Shown here: positions 9,120 through 17,403 of the stretch, one piece after another
Layout of the letters: each line of letters starts with the position of its first letter
How positions within the stretch are numbered: position 1 is the stretch's first letter
Notes under the pieces: generated by a model
Told to the model about the DNA's origin: nothing
Database searches by the model: none
The model's input: the letters and a program-made list of their open reading frames with translations, nothing else
Source of the DNA: Gemmatimonadota bacterium
GTDB lineage: Bacteria > Gemmatimonadota > Gemmatimonadetes > Gemmatimonadales > Gemmatimonadaceae
Assembly (NCBI GenBank): GCA_016719105.1
Contig: JADKAQ010000031.1
Coordinates: forward strand, 20,658-84,657
Direction of reading: 5' to 3'
Length of the DNA stretch: 64,000 bases
Translations under genes and position numbers: made by a program

Positions 9120-10595
9120 ATGTCAGATCGATTGCGACTGGGGCGCCGGATCCGGGCGGCCCGACTGGAGCAGAACCTGAGTCAGGCGGCGCTCGCCGAG
9201 CGATTGGGGATCTCGGCGTCGTACCTCAACCTGCTCGAGCACGACCGCCGGTCGCTTACCACGGTCCTCCTCCTCAAGCTCGCGCAGGTGCTCGGGCTCG
9301 AGCTCCGCGACCTCGCCGCCGGCTCCGACGCCCCCCTCGCCTCCGATCTGGGCGAAGTCTTCTCCGACCCGCTCTTCGAGGATCACCCGGTCACCCCGCG
9401 CGAGATCCGCGAGCTGTCCGAGACGGCCCCCGAACTCGCGCGCGCTGTCGTGCGGCTGCACCACGCGTACACCACGAGCCGCACCTCGCTCGACTCGATG
9501 GCGCAGCGCATGGCCGACACGCAGGATGGCGGCGGCGAGGACATGTCGCAGGAACTCGCCTCCATCGGCCGCGTGCGCCTGTCGAGCGAACAGGTCTCGG
9601 ACCTGCTCGAGCGCAACAAGAACTACTTCCCCGAGCTGGAAGGCGAAGCCGCGCGGCTCTGGCGCGAGGCGACGATCGATCGCGAGAACCTGTTCGGTTC
9701 CCTCTCCCGTCACCTGCAAGCCCGGCACGGCGTGCGCGTCACGATCCGCACGGTGGCCGAGATGAAGGGGGCGGTGCGGCGGTACGATGCCCCGCGCCGC
9801 GAACTGTCGCTCTCCGAGGTGCTGCGCCGCGGCTCGCGCAACTTCCAGCTCGCACACCAGATCGGCCTGCTCGAGTGCGGCGAGACCCTCGACCGCATTG
9901 CCGCCGACCAGTACCTCACCACCGACGAGAGCCGCTCCCTGGCGCGCGTCGCCCTGGCCTCGTACTTCGCCTCGGCGGTGCTGATGCCGTACGATGACTT
10001 CTTCGAGGCGGCCGAGCAGCTGCGTTACGACATCGAGCTGCTGGGGCATCGCTTCCGCGCGTCGTTCGAGCAGGTGTGCCATCGCCTCACCAACCTGCAC
10101 AAGCCGGGGAGCGAGGGGGTCGCGTTCCACATGGTGCGCGTGGACATCGCCGGCAACATCTCCAAGAAGTTTGCACCTGCCGGCATGCGCTTCCCGCGTT
10201 TCTCGGGGCTCTGCCCGCTCTGGAGCGTGCACGCGGCCTTCCTCCAGCCGGGGATGTTCCGCACGCAACTGTCGCGGCTCCCCGACGGCACGGCGTTCTT
10301 CTCGGTGGCGCGCACGGTGCGCCGTCACTCGGGTGACTTCCGCACGCCGGCGGTGATGTACGCCGTCGCCCTGGGCTGCGACCTGGCCTCAGCGCGTCGC
10401 GTGGTCTATGCCGACGGCATCGACCTCACCAACATCGACGCCGCCGTCCCGGTGGGGATCACCTGCCGCACCTGCGAACGCATCAGCTGCGAGGCGCGGG
10501 CCTTTCCGTCGCTGCAGCGGGCGCTGTCGATCGATGAAAACGTGCGCGGGGTGAACTTCTTCGCGCCGGTGGGGCGGGTGGGGGAGGGGCGGTAG
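9120..10595 (+). CDS. ScfR/RamB-type XRE-family transcriptional regulator
   Basis: A 491-residue cytosolic regulator. The N-terminal XRE helix-turn-helix spans about residues 6-62 (LGRRIRAARLEQNLSQAALAERLGI, SYLNLLEHDRR). A long middle region resembles the inactive IrrE/ImmA-like segment of this family. The C-terminal domain ends in the Cys motif CRTCERISCEARAFP, typical of RamB/ScfR (DUF2083), which in actinobacteria controls acetate, glyoxylate and short-chain acyl metabolism through acyl-CoA sensing. The ATG at 9120 has a strong GAGGAGG site about 5 bp upstream. It is a single gene with an AT-rich palindrome in its promoter. The family call is strong; the regulated pathway here is unknown because no glyoxylate gene is adjacent. 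Confidence 0.85.
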   Translation: MSDRLRLGRRIRAARLEQNLSQAALAERLGISASYLNLLEHDRRSLTTVLLLKLAQVLGLELRDLAAGSDAPLASDLGEVFSDPLFEDHPVTPREIRELSETAPELARAVVRLHHAYTTSRTSLDSMAQRMADTQDGGGEDMSQELASIGRVRLSSEQVSDLLERNKNYFPELEGEAARLWREATIDRENLFGSLSRHLQARHGVRVTIRTVAEMKGAVRRYDAPRRELSLSEVLRRGSRNFQLAHQIGLLECGETLDRIAADQYLTTDESRSLARVALASYFASAVLMPYDDFFEAAEQLRYDIELLGHRFRASFEQVCHRLTNLHKPGSEGVAFHMVRVDIAGNISKKFAPAGMRFPRFSGLCPLWSVHAAFLQPGMFRTQLSRLPDGTAFFSVARTVRRHSGDFRTPAVMYAVALGCDLASARRVVYADGIDLTNIDAAVPVGITCRTCERISCEARAFPSLQRALSIDENVRGVNFFAPVGRVGEGR

Positions 10596-10630
10596 GTGGT
10601 GCTGGCGACGTATCCAAAGGTCAAGAGCTC

Positions 10631-10810
10631 TTCACGGAGGTTCACGGAGGATTCACGGGGGTTCACGGAGGAGTTCCTTGTGGCGAGGCATCTGCCCGCA
10701 CATCAGATCCTCCTCTCCCTCTCGCGGACTGGCGCCATTGGACGATCATGCCGTTCAGCTGTTGTTCGCCTCCGTGAACCCCCGTGTTCCCCCCGTGTAC
10801 CTCCGTGTCA
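10631..10810. repeat. Inverted pair of decamer arrays (TTCACGGAGG / CCTCCGTGAA)
   Basis: Four units of TTCACGGRGG (10631-10671) face four complementary units of CCYCCGTGWN (10769-10810) across a roughly 97-bp spacer, so the region can fold into a long imperfect hairpin. A second pair with the same units but an unrelated spacer occurs at 17199-17373. The arrays occupy the gap before the amidohydrolase gene, followed by a CTCTGTGTTCTCTGCGG string at 10875-10895. Confidence 0.75.
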
Positions 10811-10931
10811 TGCTTCTCCTCCGCACGACGCGCGCCGGATTCAACGCTGCACCATCCCCCCCGCGTTCTCGTACTGTCTCTGTGTTCTCTGCGGTAGCGA
10901 AACAAGGCCCCACCACGCCCGGCACCTGACC

Positions 10932-12239
10932 ATGCGCCTAACGCTGATCCCCCTGCTCTTCGCCCCCGCCCTGCTCTCCGCACAGGCGCCTACCAAGCTC
11001 GACGCCGAGGTGGACCGGCGCGCCCACGCCCTCGAGGCCAAGGTCGTCGCCTGGCGGCGCGACATTCATCAGAATCCCGAACTGGGCAACCGCGAGTTCC
11101 GCACCGCCAAGCTCGTCGCCGAGCACCTGAAGGCGCTGGGGATCGAGGTGCGGACCGGGGTGGCGAAGACGGGCGTGGTGGGGATCCTGCGCGGCGGACG
11201 GCCCGGCCCCGTGGTCGCCCTGCGCGCCGACATGGATGCGCTCCCGGTCGCGGAGGAGGTCGACCTCCCGTTCAAGTCGACCGTGCGCTCCACCTACAAC
11301 GGGCAGGACGTCGGCGTGATGCACGCCTGCGGGCACGACAACCACGTCGCCATCCTCATGGGGGTCGCCGAGTTGTTGAGCGGGATGAAGGCCCAGCTGC
11401 AAGGGACCGTGGTCTTCGTCTTCCAGCCCGCCGAGGAAGGAGCACCGGTCGGGGAGCGTGGCGGCGCCGCGGTCATGCTCGAGGAAGGGGTCTTCGACAA
11501 CCCCAAGGTCGACGCGATCTTCGGGCTGCACGTCTTCCCCTTCGAGACCGGGAAGATCGTCTATCGCTCGGGGGGGCTCATGGCGTCGAGCGACACCTAT
11601 CGCGTCGTGATCCGGGGCCGCCAGACGCACGGCGCCCTCCCCTGGAACGGGATCGACCCGATCACCGTCTCGTCGCAGGTCATCACCAGCATGCAATCGT
11701 TGGTGTCGCGCCAGGTGGACCTCACGCTCACGCCGGCCATCGTCACCGTGGGCTACATCCGGGGCGGGGTGCGCCACAACATCATCCCCGATTCCGTGGA
11801 GTTCGGCGGGACGATTCGCACCTTCGATGAGCCGACGCGCGACTCGCTGCTGGTCCGCTTCCAGCGCATCGTCACGGCGATGGCCGACGCGAACGGCGCC
11901 AAGGCGACGGTCGTGATCACGCCCGGGACGCCGGTCACGTACAACGACCCGGCGCTCACCGAGGCGATGGCTCCCACGCTGCGTCGTGCGTTAGGCGCCG
12001 CGCAGGTGGAGATCGGGCGGCAGACGACGACGTCCGAGGATTACTCGCTCTTCCAGAAGAAGGTCCCGGGGGTCTTCTATTTCCTTGGCGTCACGCCCAA
12101 GGGGACCGACCCGGCGAAGATCGCCCCCAACCATTCGCCGCGCTTCTTTGCCGACGAAGCGGCGCTCGTGCCGGGGGTGAAGGCGCTCTCCTCGCTGGCG
12201 ATCGACTACCTCGCCATGGGCTCGAAGCCCAAGATGTAG
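10932..12239 (+). CDS. Secreted M20-family amidohydrolase
   Basis: A 435-residue metallohydrolase of the M20D group (hippurate / IAA-amino-acid / N-acyl amino acid amidohydrolases). The ATG at 10932 gives a clean signal peptide (MRLTLIPLLFAPALLSAQA), so the enzyme is exported. The longer open frame upstream is repeat sequence. Visible motifs are ALRADMDALPV, MHACGHDNH with the metal-binding Cys/His/Asp, FQPAEEG with the general-base Glu, and C-terminal PNHSPRFFADE. It is expected to hydrolyse N-acyl amino acid or peptide amide bonds in the periplasm; the actual substrate is unknown. It converges on the thioredoxin-like gene with one base between stop codons. Confidence 0.88.
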   Translation: MRLTLIPLLFAPALLSAQAPTKLDAEVDRRAHALEAKVVAWRRDIHQNPELGNREFRTAKLVAEHLKALGIEVRTGVAKTGVVGILRGGRPGPVVALRADMDALPVAEEVDLPFKSTVRSTYNGQDVGVMHACGHDNHVAILMGVAELLSGMKAQLQGTVVFVFQPAEEGAPVGERGGAAVMLEEGVFDNPKVDAIFGLHVFPFETGKIVYRSGGLMASSDTYRVVIRGRQTHGALPWNGIDPITVSSQVITSMQSLVSRQVDLTLTPAIVTVGYIRGGVRHNIIPDSVEFGGTIRTFDEPTRDSLLVRFQRIVTAMADANGAKATVVITPGTPVTYNDPALTEAMAPTLRRALGAAQVEIGRQTTTSEDYSLFQKKVPGVFYFLGVTPKGTDPAKIAPNHSPRFFADEAALVPGVKALSSLAIDYLAMGSKPKM

Positions 12240-12240
12240 G

Positions 12241-12915
12241 TCAGCACTTCACCTCCCCCTTCCCTGCCGCCTCGATCATCTCGGCGATCTCGGACACGGT
12301 CTTGGTCCCCTTGTCCTCGTCGTACCACGACATCTTGTGGTCGAAGATCTCCTTGTCGGCCTTGTTCCCCTTGCTGCCGAGGATCCAGTCGCGCAGCTCG
12401 GCGGGGCGCTCGATGAAGCAGCCCCGCTCCTGGTAGTTGGCGTCGAGGAGGATCACCGTGGGCGTCGCACCGCGTCCGTCGGGGGTGCGATGGGCGTCCA
12501 TGACCGCGCGGCCGACGATGTTGTCGACGATGCGCAGCTCGACCCCCATCACCTGCTCGGCGAGCCGCGCGATGTAGGGGACGGTGTTGACCGAGTCGGA
12601 ACAGCCGTCGACGGCGACGACGAGGAGCTTCCACGGCCCCGGGGCCGAGCGCGCACGCGCGAGGACGGCGTCGGCCACGGCGCCGCGGGCGTAGTTGGCG
12701 GCCCACTGTTCCTTGCGCGCCTTCGCCGCGCCGAGGAATGCCTCCATCGTGGCCCCGCCCTCGAACAAGCGACGGTACGTGGTGTCGGGGACCGCCGATG
12801 TTGCGGCTGACGGATAGGCGACCGCGGCGACGACGACCGGATGGCCGGGAAGCGCCGCGACCGGCGAGGCGAGGCAGGCTGTCGCCGCGAGTGCCGCATG
12901 GACGAGCGCGATCAT
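12241..12915 (-). CDS. Thioredoxin-like exported protein (no CXXC)
   Basis: A 224-residue protein starting with an apparent signal peptide (MIALVHAALAATACLASPVAA). A thioredoxin-like domain follows, with the fold-diagnostic cis-Pro segment GATPTVILLD. The usual active-site position reads VDGCSDSVNTVP, so only one Cys is present. It is related to the protein at 38104-38649 (DWCGDAVNTIP), which lies in the copper island. The start codon overlaps the lspA stop (ATGA), so the two are translationally coupled. A longer open frame reading through lspA in this frame is spurious. A disulfide reductase role is doubtful without CXXC; the function is unknown. Confidence 0.75.
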   Translation of the reverse strand: MIALVHAALAATACLASPVAALPGHPVVVAAVAYPSAATSAVPDTTYRRLFEGGATMEAFLGAAKARKEQWAANYARGAVADAVLARARSAPGPWKLLVVAVDGCSDSVNTVPYIARLAEQVMGVELRIVDNIVGRAVMDAHRTPDGRGATPTVILLDANYQERGCFIERPAELRDWILGSKGNKADKEIFDHKMSWYDEDKGTKTVSEIAEMIEAAGKGEVKC

Positions 12916-13412
12916 AGGACCGATTCGGTGGGGGGAGCCTGGGCCGGCGTCTTGAGCATCGCGATGATGAGCATGATCGCCCCGAACGTAACGCCCATGT
13001 CGGCCACGTTGAAGATCCAGAAGCGCACGTCGCCCAGGCCGATGTCGATGAAGTCGACGACGCCGTTGGGATGCCGCAGGCGGTCGATCAGGTTGCCGAG
13101 CGCCCCCCCCGACACCAGCCCGATCGCCGCCCCCTGCCAGCGATCGCCAGCCGGGGTAGAGGCCAGGCTGCGCAGCAGGACGACGAGGACGATCGTCGCC
13201 ATGACGGCGAAGCCCCAGCGGGAGTACTCGCCCAGCGACATGCTGAACGCTGCTCCCCGGTTGTAGGTCAGGGTGAAACGCAGCACGTCCCCCACGATTT
13301 CGTGAGGGACGTGCATCGGCTGCAAGGCCTGCTCCGCCAGTCGCTTGGACACCACGTCGCCCACCAGGACGGTGGCAGCGAGCGACCAGAACCAGCGCGT
13401 CTTGGGGCTCAC
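12912..13412 (-). CDS. lspA: Lipoprotein signal peptidase (signal peptidase II)
   Basis: A 166-residue inner-membrane aspartyl protease with four transmembrane segments that removes signal peptides from prolipoproteins. All family landmarks are visible: VGDVVSKRLAE in the first helix, LTYNRGAAFS, GGALGNLIDRL with one catalytic Asp, and VVDFIDI...FNVADMGVTFG with the second. The length matches the family. It is the upstream member of a two-gene unit with the thioredoxin-like gene (4-bp overlap) and lies 12 bp downstream of the LolA-like gene. Nearby lipoproteins include NosL and the cytochrome c, but lspA is a housekeeping gene. Confidence 0.95.
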   Translation of the reverse strand: MSPKTRWFWSLAATVLVGDVVSKRLAEQALQPMHVPHEIVGDVLRFTLTYNRGAAFSMSLGEYSRWGFAVMATIVLVVLLRSLASTPAGDRWQGAAIGLVSGGALGNLIDRLRHPNGVVDFIDIGLGDVRFWIFNVADMGVTFGAIMLIIAMLKTPAQAPPTESVL

Positions 13413-13424
13413 AGCCAGCCCCGC

Positions 13425-14195
13425 CTACTTCTTCTCGACCAGCGCCTTGATCTCGGCCGGGAGTTCGAGCTCCTTGGCGTCGACCGTGTCCCACTCGTAG
13501 GCCTGGACGGTGATCACGATCTGCTGCCCCATCTGGTCGATCGTCGTGGTCGTGGCGCGCTTCACGCCGCCCCAGTCCTTGTAGGCCGCGAAGGTCTGGG
13601 TCGTCTCGACCTCACCCATCGGCGTCACCGACTTGGCGTTGGACCAGGTGATCATCCCGTCCGCGACCGCGAAGCAGTCGAACGAGACCTTCCCCGACTT
13701 CCAGGTGTGCTTGACCTTGTAGCACTCCTGGCCGCCTAACGTCGCCTTCTCCACCGTCTCGCTGGAGACGATGGCCGGCGAGATGCGCGAGTAGTTGCTC
13801 GGGTCGTTGTCTTCCTTGGCCGCGTCGAGCTGCGGCCCGGTGAGGAGCGACGGCCCCTGCATCGGGTTGATCATCCACGCCACGTCGCCATTGAAGCCCT
13901 GGCGCATCTCCCCCATCCCGGGGATCTCGGTCTTCGACGCCATCAGGTTCGGGAATACGGTCACCACTTCCATGTTCGCACTCATCCCCATCGCCGGCAG
14001 GTCGAAGGCCGCCTTCATGCGCGAGGACTTGTGGCTCTTCCACCCCTCGGCGTTGGTTTCCTTCGCCCAGCGAGCGATGAGGTCCTTGGCCGGCGGAAGC
14101 GCCTGCGCGCTGGCAACCGAGGCAACGACGGGGAGCATGAGCACAGCCGCAAGCGCGCGCACGACGCGCGGCGAACGGAGGGACACAGTCGACAT
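13425..14195 (-). CDS. Exported LolA-like / outer-membrane lipoprotein-sorting-like protein
   Basis: A 256-residue protein with a signal peptide cleaved near ASVASAQA. The body has the alternating short beta strands seen in LolA/LolB-like families (MKAAFDLPAMGMSANMEVVTVFPNLMASKTEIPG split over several strands; GFNGDVAWMINPMQGP; GQECYKVKHTWKSGK). It is rich in Met and Lys, with no catalytic motif. Proteins of this type bind acyl chains or act as periplasmic chaperones, but I do not recognise a specific function. It lies upstream of lspA on the same strand with a 12-bp gap, consistent with one operon linked to lipoprotein handling. Confidence 0.65.
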   Translation of the reverse strand: MSTVSLRSPRVVRALAAVLMLPVVASVASAQALPPAKDLIARWAKETNAEGWKSHKSSRMKAAFDLPAMGMSANMEVVTVFPNLMASKTEIPGMGEMRQGFNGDVAWMINPMQGPSLLTGPQLDAAKEDNDPSNYSRISPAIVSSETVEKATLGGQECYKVKHTWKSGKVSFDCFAVADGMITWSNAKSVTPMGEVETTQTFAAYKDWGGVKRATTTTIDQMGQQIVITVQAYEWDTVDAKELELPAEIKALVEKK

Positions 14196-14349
14196 TCGGA
14201 ATCTCCGAGAGTGTGGGTGAACGCCAGACAGCCAACCGGCGCCCGACTACAAGCTAACACGTGCCGGAACGGGGGCGTTCGTGCAGGATCCTACGGACGT
14301 CGGGCGGCGCGAGTTGCAGGAGTTTTCGCGGACCGGGAGTCCGGTTGCC

Positions 14350-15867
14350 CTAGCGCTTGGGAACGACCGGACGGGAATCGGCCGCCGTGGTCGTGGCCGT
14401 CACCGGGGCCCCGCCCGCCCACGCCAGGGCGTCGAGGAAGGCCTCGTCGCGTCCGGCCAGGAGCGCGGAGCGGCGCAGGGGGCGCCGATGGTCGGGCGTG
14501 ACCCCGCGGGCCTCGATGCGCTGGCCGTCCGGCGCGGTGAAGTCGGCCACCACGTACTGCATGACGTCGCCATTGGGGAGCGGGGCGAGCATGGCGGGAA
14601 GCGCCTGCCCGGCGGAGGTCTCGCCGAAGATCCGCGCGCGCCCCACCACCTGCATGGCGGCCGCGAAGATCTCGCTGGTGCTCACCGACAGCCCGTCGAC
14701 CAGGATCGCCAGCGACCCGCCGAAGGGGGCCAGCGAGGCGCCGCGCCGGTCGCTCCGGCGCGGGTTGGCGAGGTAGCGCAGCGCCGTGGCGCGCGTGGTC
14801 ATCGTGCCTAACGACGTGACGGTGTCGACGAAGTAGCCGCCGAAGCCCATCACCATCGCCGCCACCCCGCCCACGTTGCCGCGCAGGTCGAGCACGATCC
14901 CGCGGCAGCGCTGGAACTCGACCATGGCGTCGTCGAGGCGGGGCATCACCGGCGTCATCCAGACGTTGAAGCGTACCACGCCCACACAGCCGCGCTCGTC
15001 GGTGAAGCGCTGGGTCTCGAAGCGCACGACCTGGGGCGGGAGGTGGCCGAAGCGCACGATCTCGCCCTGCACCGGGCGACGCGCCGCCGCCAGCGTCCGC
15101 TCGCGCCCCTCGCCATCACGAAACGAGGCGCGCAGCACCGAGCCCACGCGCCCCTGCGTCCGCGACATCAGCGAGAGCGGCAGCTGCAACTCCGCCAGCT
15201 TGCGCGCGCTCCCCGCCGGCACCTGCAAGCGGGTCCTGGTGAAACCGGCGACGTCGAGGTCACCGAGGGTCTTCACGATCCAGCCCGCGTGCACACCCCC
15301 CACGTCGGCGGGCGATCCCGGGACCACGCGCGACACGATCACCACGCCGTCGAGATAGCGGAACTCGAGCCCGACGTCGCCTAACGACTCGCCATCGACC
15401 GGGGCGTCGCTCCACGACGCGACCGCCTCCGACGGGACGAGGGCGAAGTGCGACTGCCCGAGCGAGGCGAACATCGCTTCGATCGCCGCGCGCACCTCGT
15501 CCATCCCCTCGGCGCGGGCTGCGCGGTCGCGCACCGTGCGCCCCACCGCCGCCCAGTCCTGGCCGCGGAAGGTGGTGTCGTAGAAGGTGTGCGCGATGCG
15601 GGCCCAGGCGCTGTCGGCCGTCGCAACGGCCAGCGCCGAGTCGTGGGCGCGGCGCGTCGCCACCGCGGGGCGCTGCGCCTCTGCCGACTGCAGCAGCGCG
15701 CCCAGCGCGAGCATCCCCCCCACCAGCCACCAGAAGCGGGCGACGCCTGGACGTGGCCGGCGCTCCGCCGCGACACGCGCTCCGGACGCAGGGCGCGCAC
15801 CCGACGTGGGTCGCACCGCAGCCGGCGGCGCGTTGAAGCGGGGGCGATAAGGCAGAGCTTGGCGCAT
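14350..15867 (-). CDS. S41-family (tail-specific) protease with PDZ domain
   Basis: A 505-residue exported serine protease. An N-terminal basic stretch precedes a hydrophobic anchor near residues 44-65 (FWWLVGGMLALGALLQSA). A PDZ domain follows (VGLEFRYLDGVVIVSRVVPGSPADVGGV...GWIVKTLGDLDV). The S41 core begins at GVVRFNVWMTPVMPRLDDA. GIVLDLRGNVGG and the nucleophile segment LSVSTSEIFAAAMQ are intact. The later GETSAGQALPA lacks the Lys of CtpA-type Ser/Lys dyads, placing it nearer the tricorn/IRBP-like S41 branch. It probably degrades or processes periplasmic proteins. It is a single gene on the minus strand. Confidence 0.88.
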   Translation of the reverse strand: MRQALPYRPRFNAPPAAVRPTSGARPASGARVAAERRPRPGVARFWWLVGGMLALGALLQSAEAQRPAVATRRAHDSALAVATADSAWARIAHTFYDTTFRGQDWAAVGRTVRDRAARAEGMDEVRAAIEAMFASLGQSHFALVPSEAVASWSDAPVDGESLGDVGLEFRYLDGVVIVSRVVPGSPADVGGVHAGWIVKTLGDLDVAGFTRTRLQVPAGSARKLAELQLPLSLMSRTQGRVGSVLRASFRDGEGRERTLAAARRPVQGEIVRFGHLPPQVVRFETQRFTDERGCVGVVRFNVWMTPVMPRLDDAMVEFQRCRGIVLDLRGNVGGVAAMVMGFGGYFVDTVTSLGTMTTRATALRYLANPRRSDRRGASLAPFGGSLAILVDGLSVSTSEIFAAAMQVVGRARIFGETSAGQALPAMLAPLPNGDVMQYVVADFTAPDGQRIEARGVTPDHRRPLRRSALLAGRDEAFLDALAWAGGAPVTATTTAADSRPVVPKR

Positions 15868-15951
15868 TACCAGAGGGACGACTGGAATCGCCCGAGGTCA
15901 ATCCCCGGGACCAGTCGATTTCCGTGGCGAAATCAGTGCCAGTCCCGCCCG

Positions 15952-17040
15952 CTACCGCCCGCCCCCGGGGGGCGGCGGGAGGGTCGCCATGAAGCGGCGG
16001 AGTGAATCGCCCCAGATGGCCGGGATGGTGTGCGTCCCGTGCCCGCGGGTGCGGTCGGTGATGGGAAGGAGGATGTATTTCGCCGACTTCACCCGGGGGA
16101 TCAGCTGCTCCATGAGCCCCAGTTCGGGGGGATTCACGAGGTCGTCGGCCGAGTTGATGTGCAGCACGGGGACGGTGACCCGCTCCAGCAGGGAGGAGGG
16201 GTCGTAGTCGCGCGACGCGTCGAACTGATAGAGCATGTCGTTGGGATCGGTCGCCTTCATGCGCGCGTCCAGGTAGGCGGTGATCACGGAGTCGGCGGCG
16301 GCCCGCGTGGGGGCCTGCCGATGCTGTACCAGCGGGGCCGACCCCATCATGTAGAGCAGCCCCAGGGCGGCGCGCAGGCCGCGCGGCGGCGCGCTGTATT
16401 CCCCGCCCTTGAAGTCGGGGTCCTGGGTGATGGCATCCATCATCATGCGCCGCATCATGCGGTTCCGACCGGCAATCTGCGTGGGGGCACAGGCCAGCGG
16501 GACGAGGGCGCGCGCCGCATCGGGGAAGAGCGTCCCCCAGACCCAGGCGTGCATGCACCCCATCGAGGTCCCCATCACGATGTACGGCCGCTCCACGCCG
16601 AGCCCCTTGGAGAGGAGGATGCGCTGGAGCTTGACCATGTCGGTGTAGCCGTAGTGCGGAAAGCGCATGTGCAGTCCGTCACTCGGCTTGCTCGACTTGC
16701 CGTGCCCGATGTTGTCGGGGAGGATGACGTAGAACCGCGCGGTATCGAGGGGCTGCCCTGCCCCGTACAACTCGCCGGCGAAGCCCTGTCCCAGGAACTG
16801 GCTCCCGGTGCCACCGGTCCCGTGGAGGATGAGGACCGCGTTCCCCACCGCGCCGGTGGCGTCGCGCCGCGGGGTGCCTAACGTGACGTAGTGCAGGCGG
16901 ACGTCCGTGAGGCGCTCGCCCGACTCGAAGCGATACTCGGGGAGGGAGAAGTCGCCGGGCTTGGGCTGGGCGGCCGCGTGCGGGGCAGCGAGGGCCAGCG
17001 TGCAAAGAGAGGCAAGGAGCGCGCGCAAACGTGCCGACAC
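15952..17040 (-). CDS. Secreted alpha/beta hydrolase (MetX-like fold)
   Basis: A 362-residue exported hydrolase (signal peptide MSARLRALLASLCTLALAAPHAAAQ). It resembles the homoserine-acetyltransferase branch of the alpha/beta hydrolase fold: RLTDVRLHYVTLGTP near the start, the oxyanion region LILHGTGGTGSQF, the nucleophile elbow GTSMGCMHAW, the acid in INSADDLVNPPE, and the catalytic His in TRGHGTHT. Secretion argues against methionine biosynthesis, so an esterase or acyltransferase acting outside the cytoplasm is more likely. It is followed upstream by a repeat-rich gap. The substrate is unknown. Confidence 0.8.
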   Translation of the reverse strand: MSARLRALLASLCTLALAAPHAAAQPKPGDFSLPEYRFESGERLTDVRLHYVTLGTPRRDATGAVGNAVLILHGTGGTGSQFLGQGFAGELYGAGQPLDTARFYVILPDNIGHGKSSKPSDGLHMRFPHYGYTDMVKLQRILLSKGLGVERPYIVMGTSMGCMHAWVWGTLFPDAARALVPLACAPTQIAGRNRMMRRMMMDAITQDPDFKGGEYSAPPRGLRAALGLLYMMGSAPLVQHRQAPTRAAADSVITAYLDARMKATDPNDMLYQFDASRDYDPSSLLERVTVPVLHINSADDLVNPPELGLMEQLIPRVKSAKYILLPITDRTRGHGTHTIPAIWGDSLRRFMATLPPPPGGGR

Positions 17041-17198
17041 GGGAGTTCTCGCGGTGAAGAGGCGCGGGAAGCTATCGCGTGGCTGGCGGGGGACGCGAGG
17101 AGCACTTCCGGGGGAAGGCGCGCGGTTCTTTTCGGCGCGAGGGCGACGTCAGAGGCTCGACGTGCGGCCGTCTGTGGACCGGACTACTTCAACAGCAT

Positions 17199-17373
17199 GA
17201 CACGGAGGTTCACGGAGGTCACACGGGGGTTCACGGAGGAAGGCACGCGCCGGTGCAGGATTCGTGTGCGGACGCAACACTTGGGCGCGCCACGGCTTGG
17301 AATGGGGACACCTCTTCGCCCCCAGGACCTCCCCCGTGAACCCCCGTGTTCCCTCCGTGAACCCCCGTGTCGA
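17199..17373. repeat. Second inverted pair of decamer arrays
   Basis: Units GACACGGAGG, TTCACGGAGG, TCACACGGGGG and TTCACGGAGG (17199-17239) face complementary CCCCCGTGAA, CCCCCGTGTT, CCCTCCGTGAA and CCCCCGTGTC (17332-17373) across about 90 bp of unrelated DNA. Orientation, unit length and copy number mirror the element at 10631-10810. Confidence 0.75.
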
Positions 17374-17403
17374 GCTTTTCAGGGCCTGCTCACAGAAGCC
17401 AGC

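Noticed and set aside
9123..10328. 401-codon minus-strand frame opposite the ScfR-like gene
   Set aside because: Antisense shadow. The plus strand has a ribosome-binding site, HTH and Cys motif.
12241..13494. 417-codon minus-strand frame as a fusion of LspA region and thioredoxin-like protein
   Set aside because: The upstream half is lspA read in the wrong frame. The real start of the thioredoxin-like gene overlaps the lspA stop.
10631..17373. TTCACGGAGG arrays considered as CRISPR repeats
   Set aside because: The units are only 10 bp, directly abutting without spacers, and no cas genes are present.
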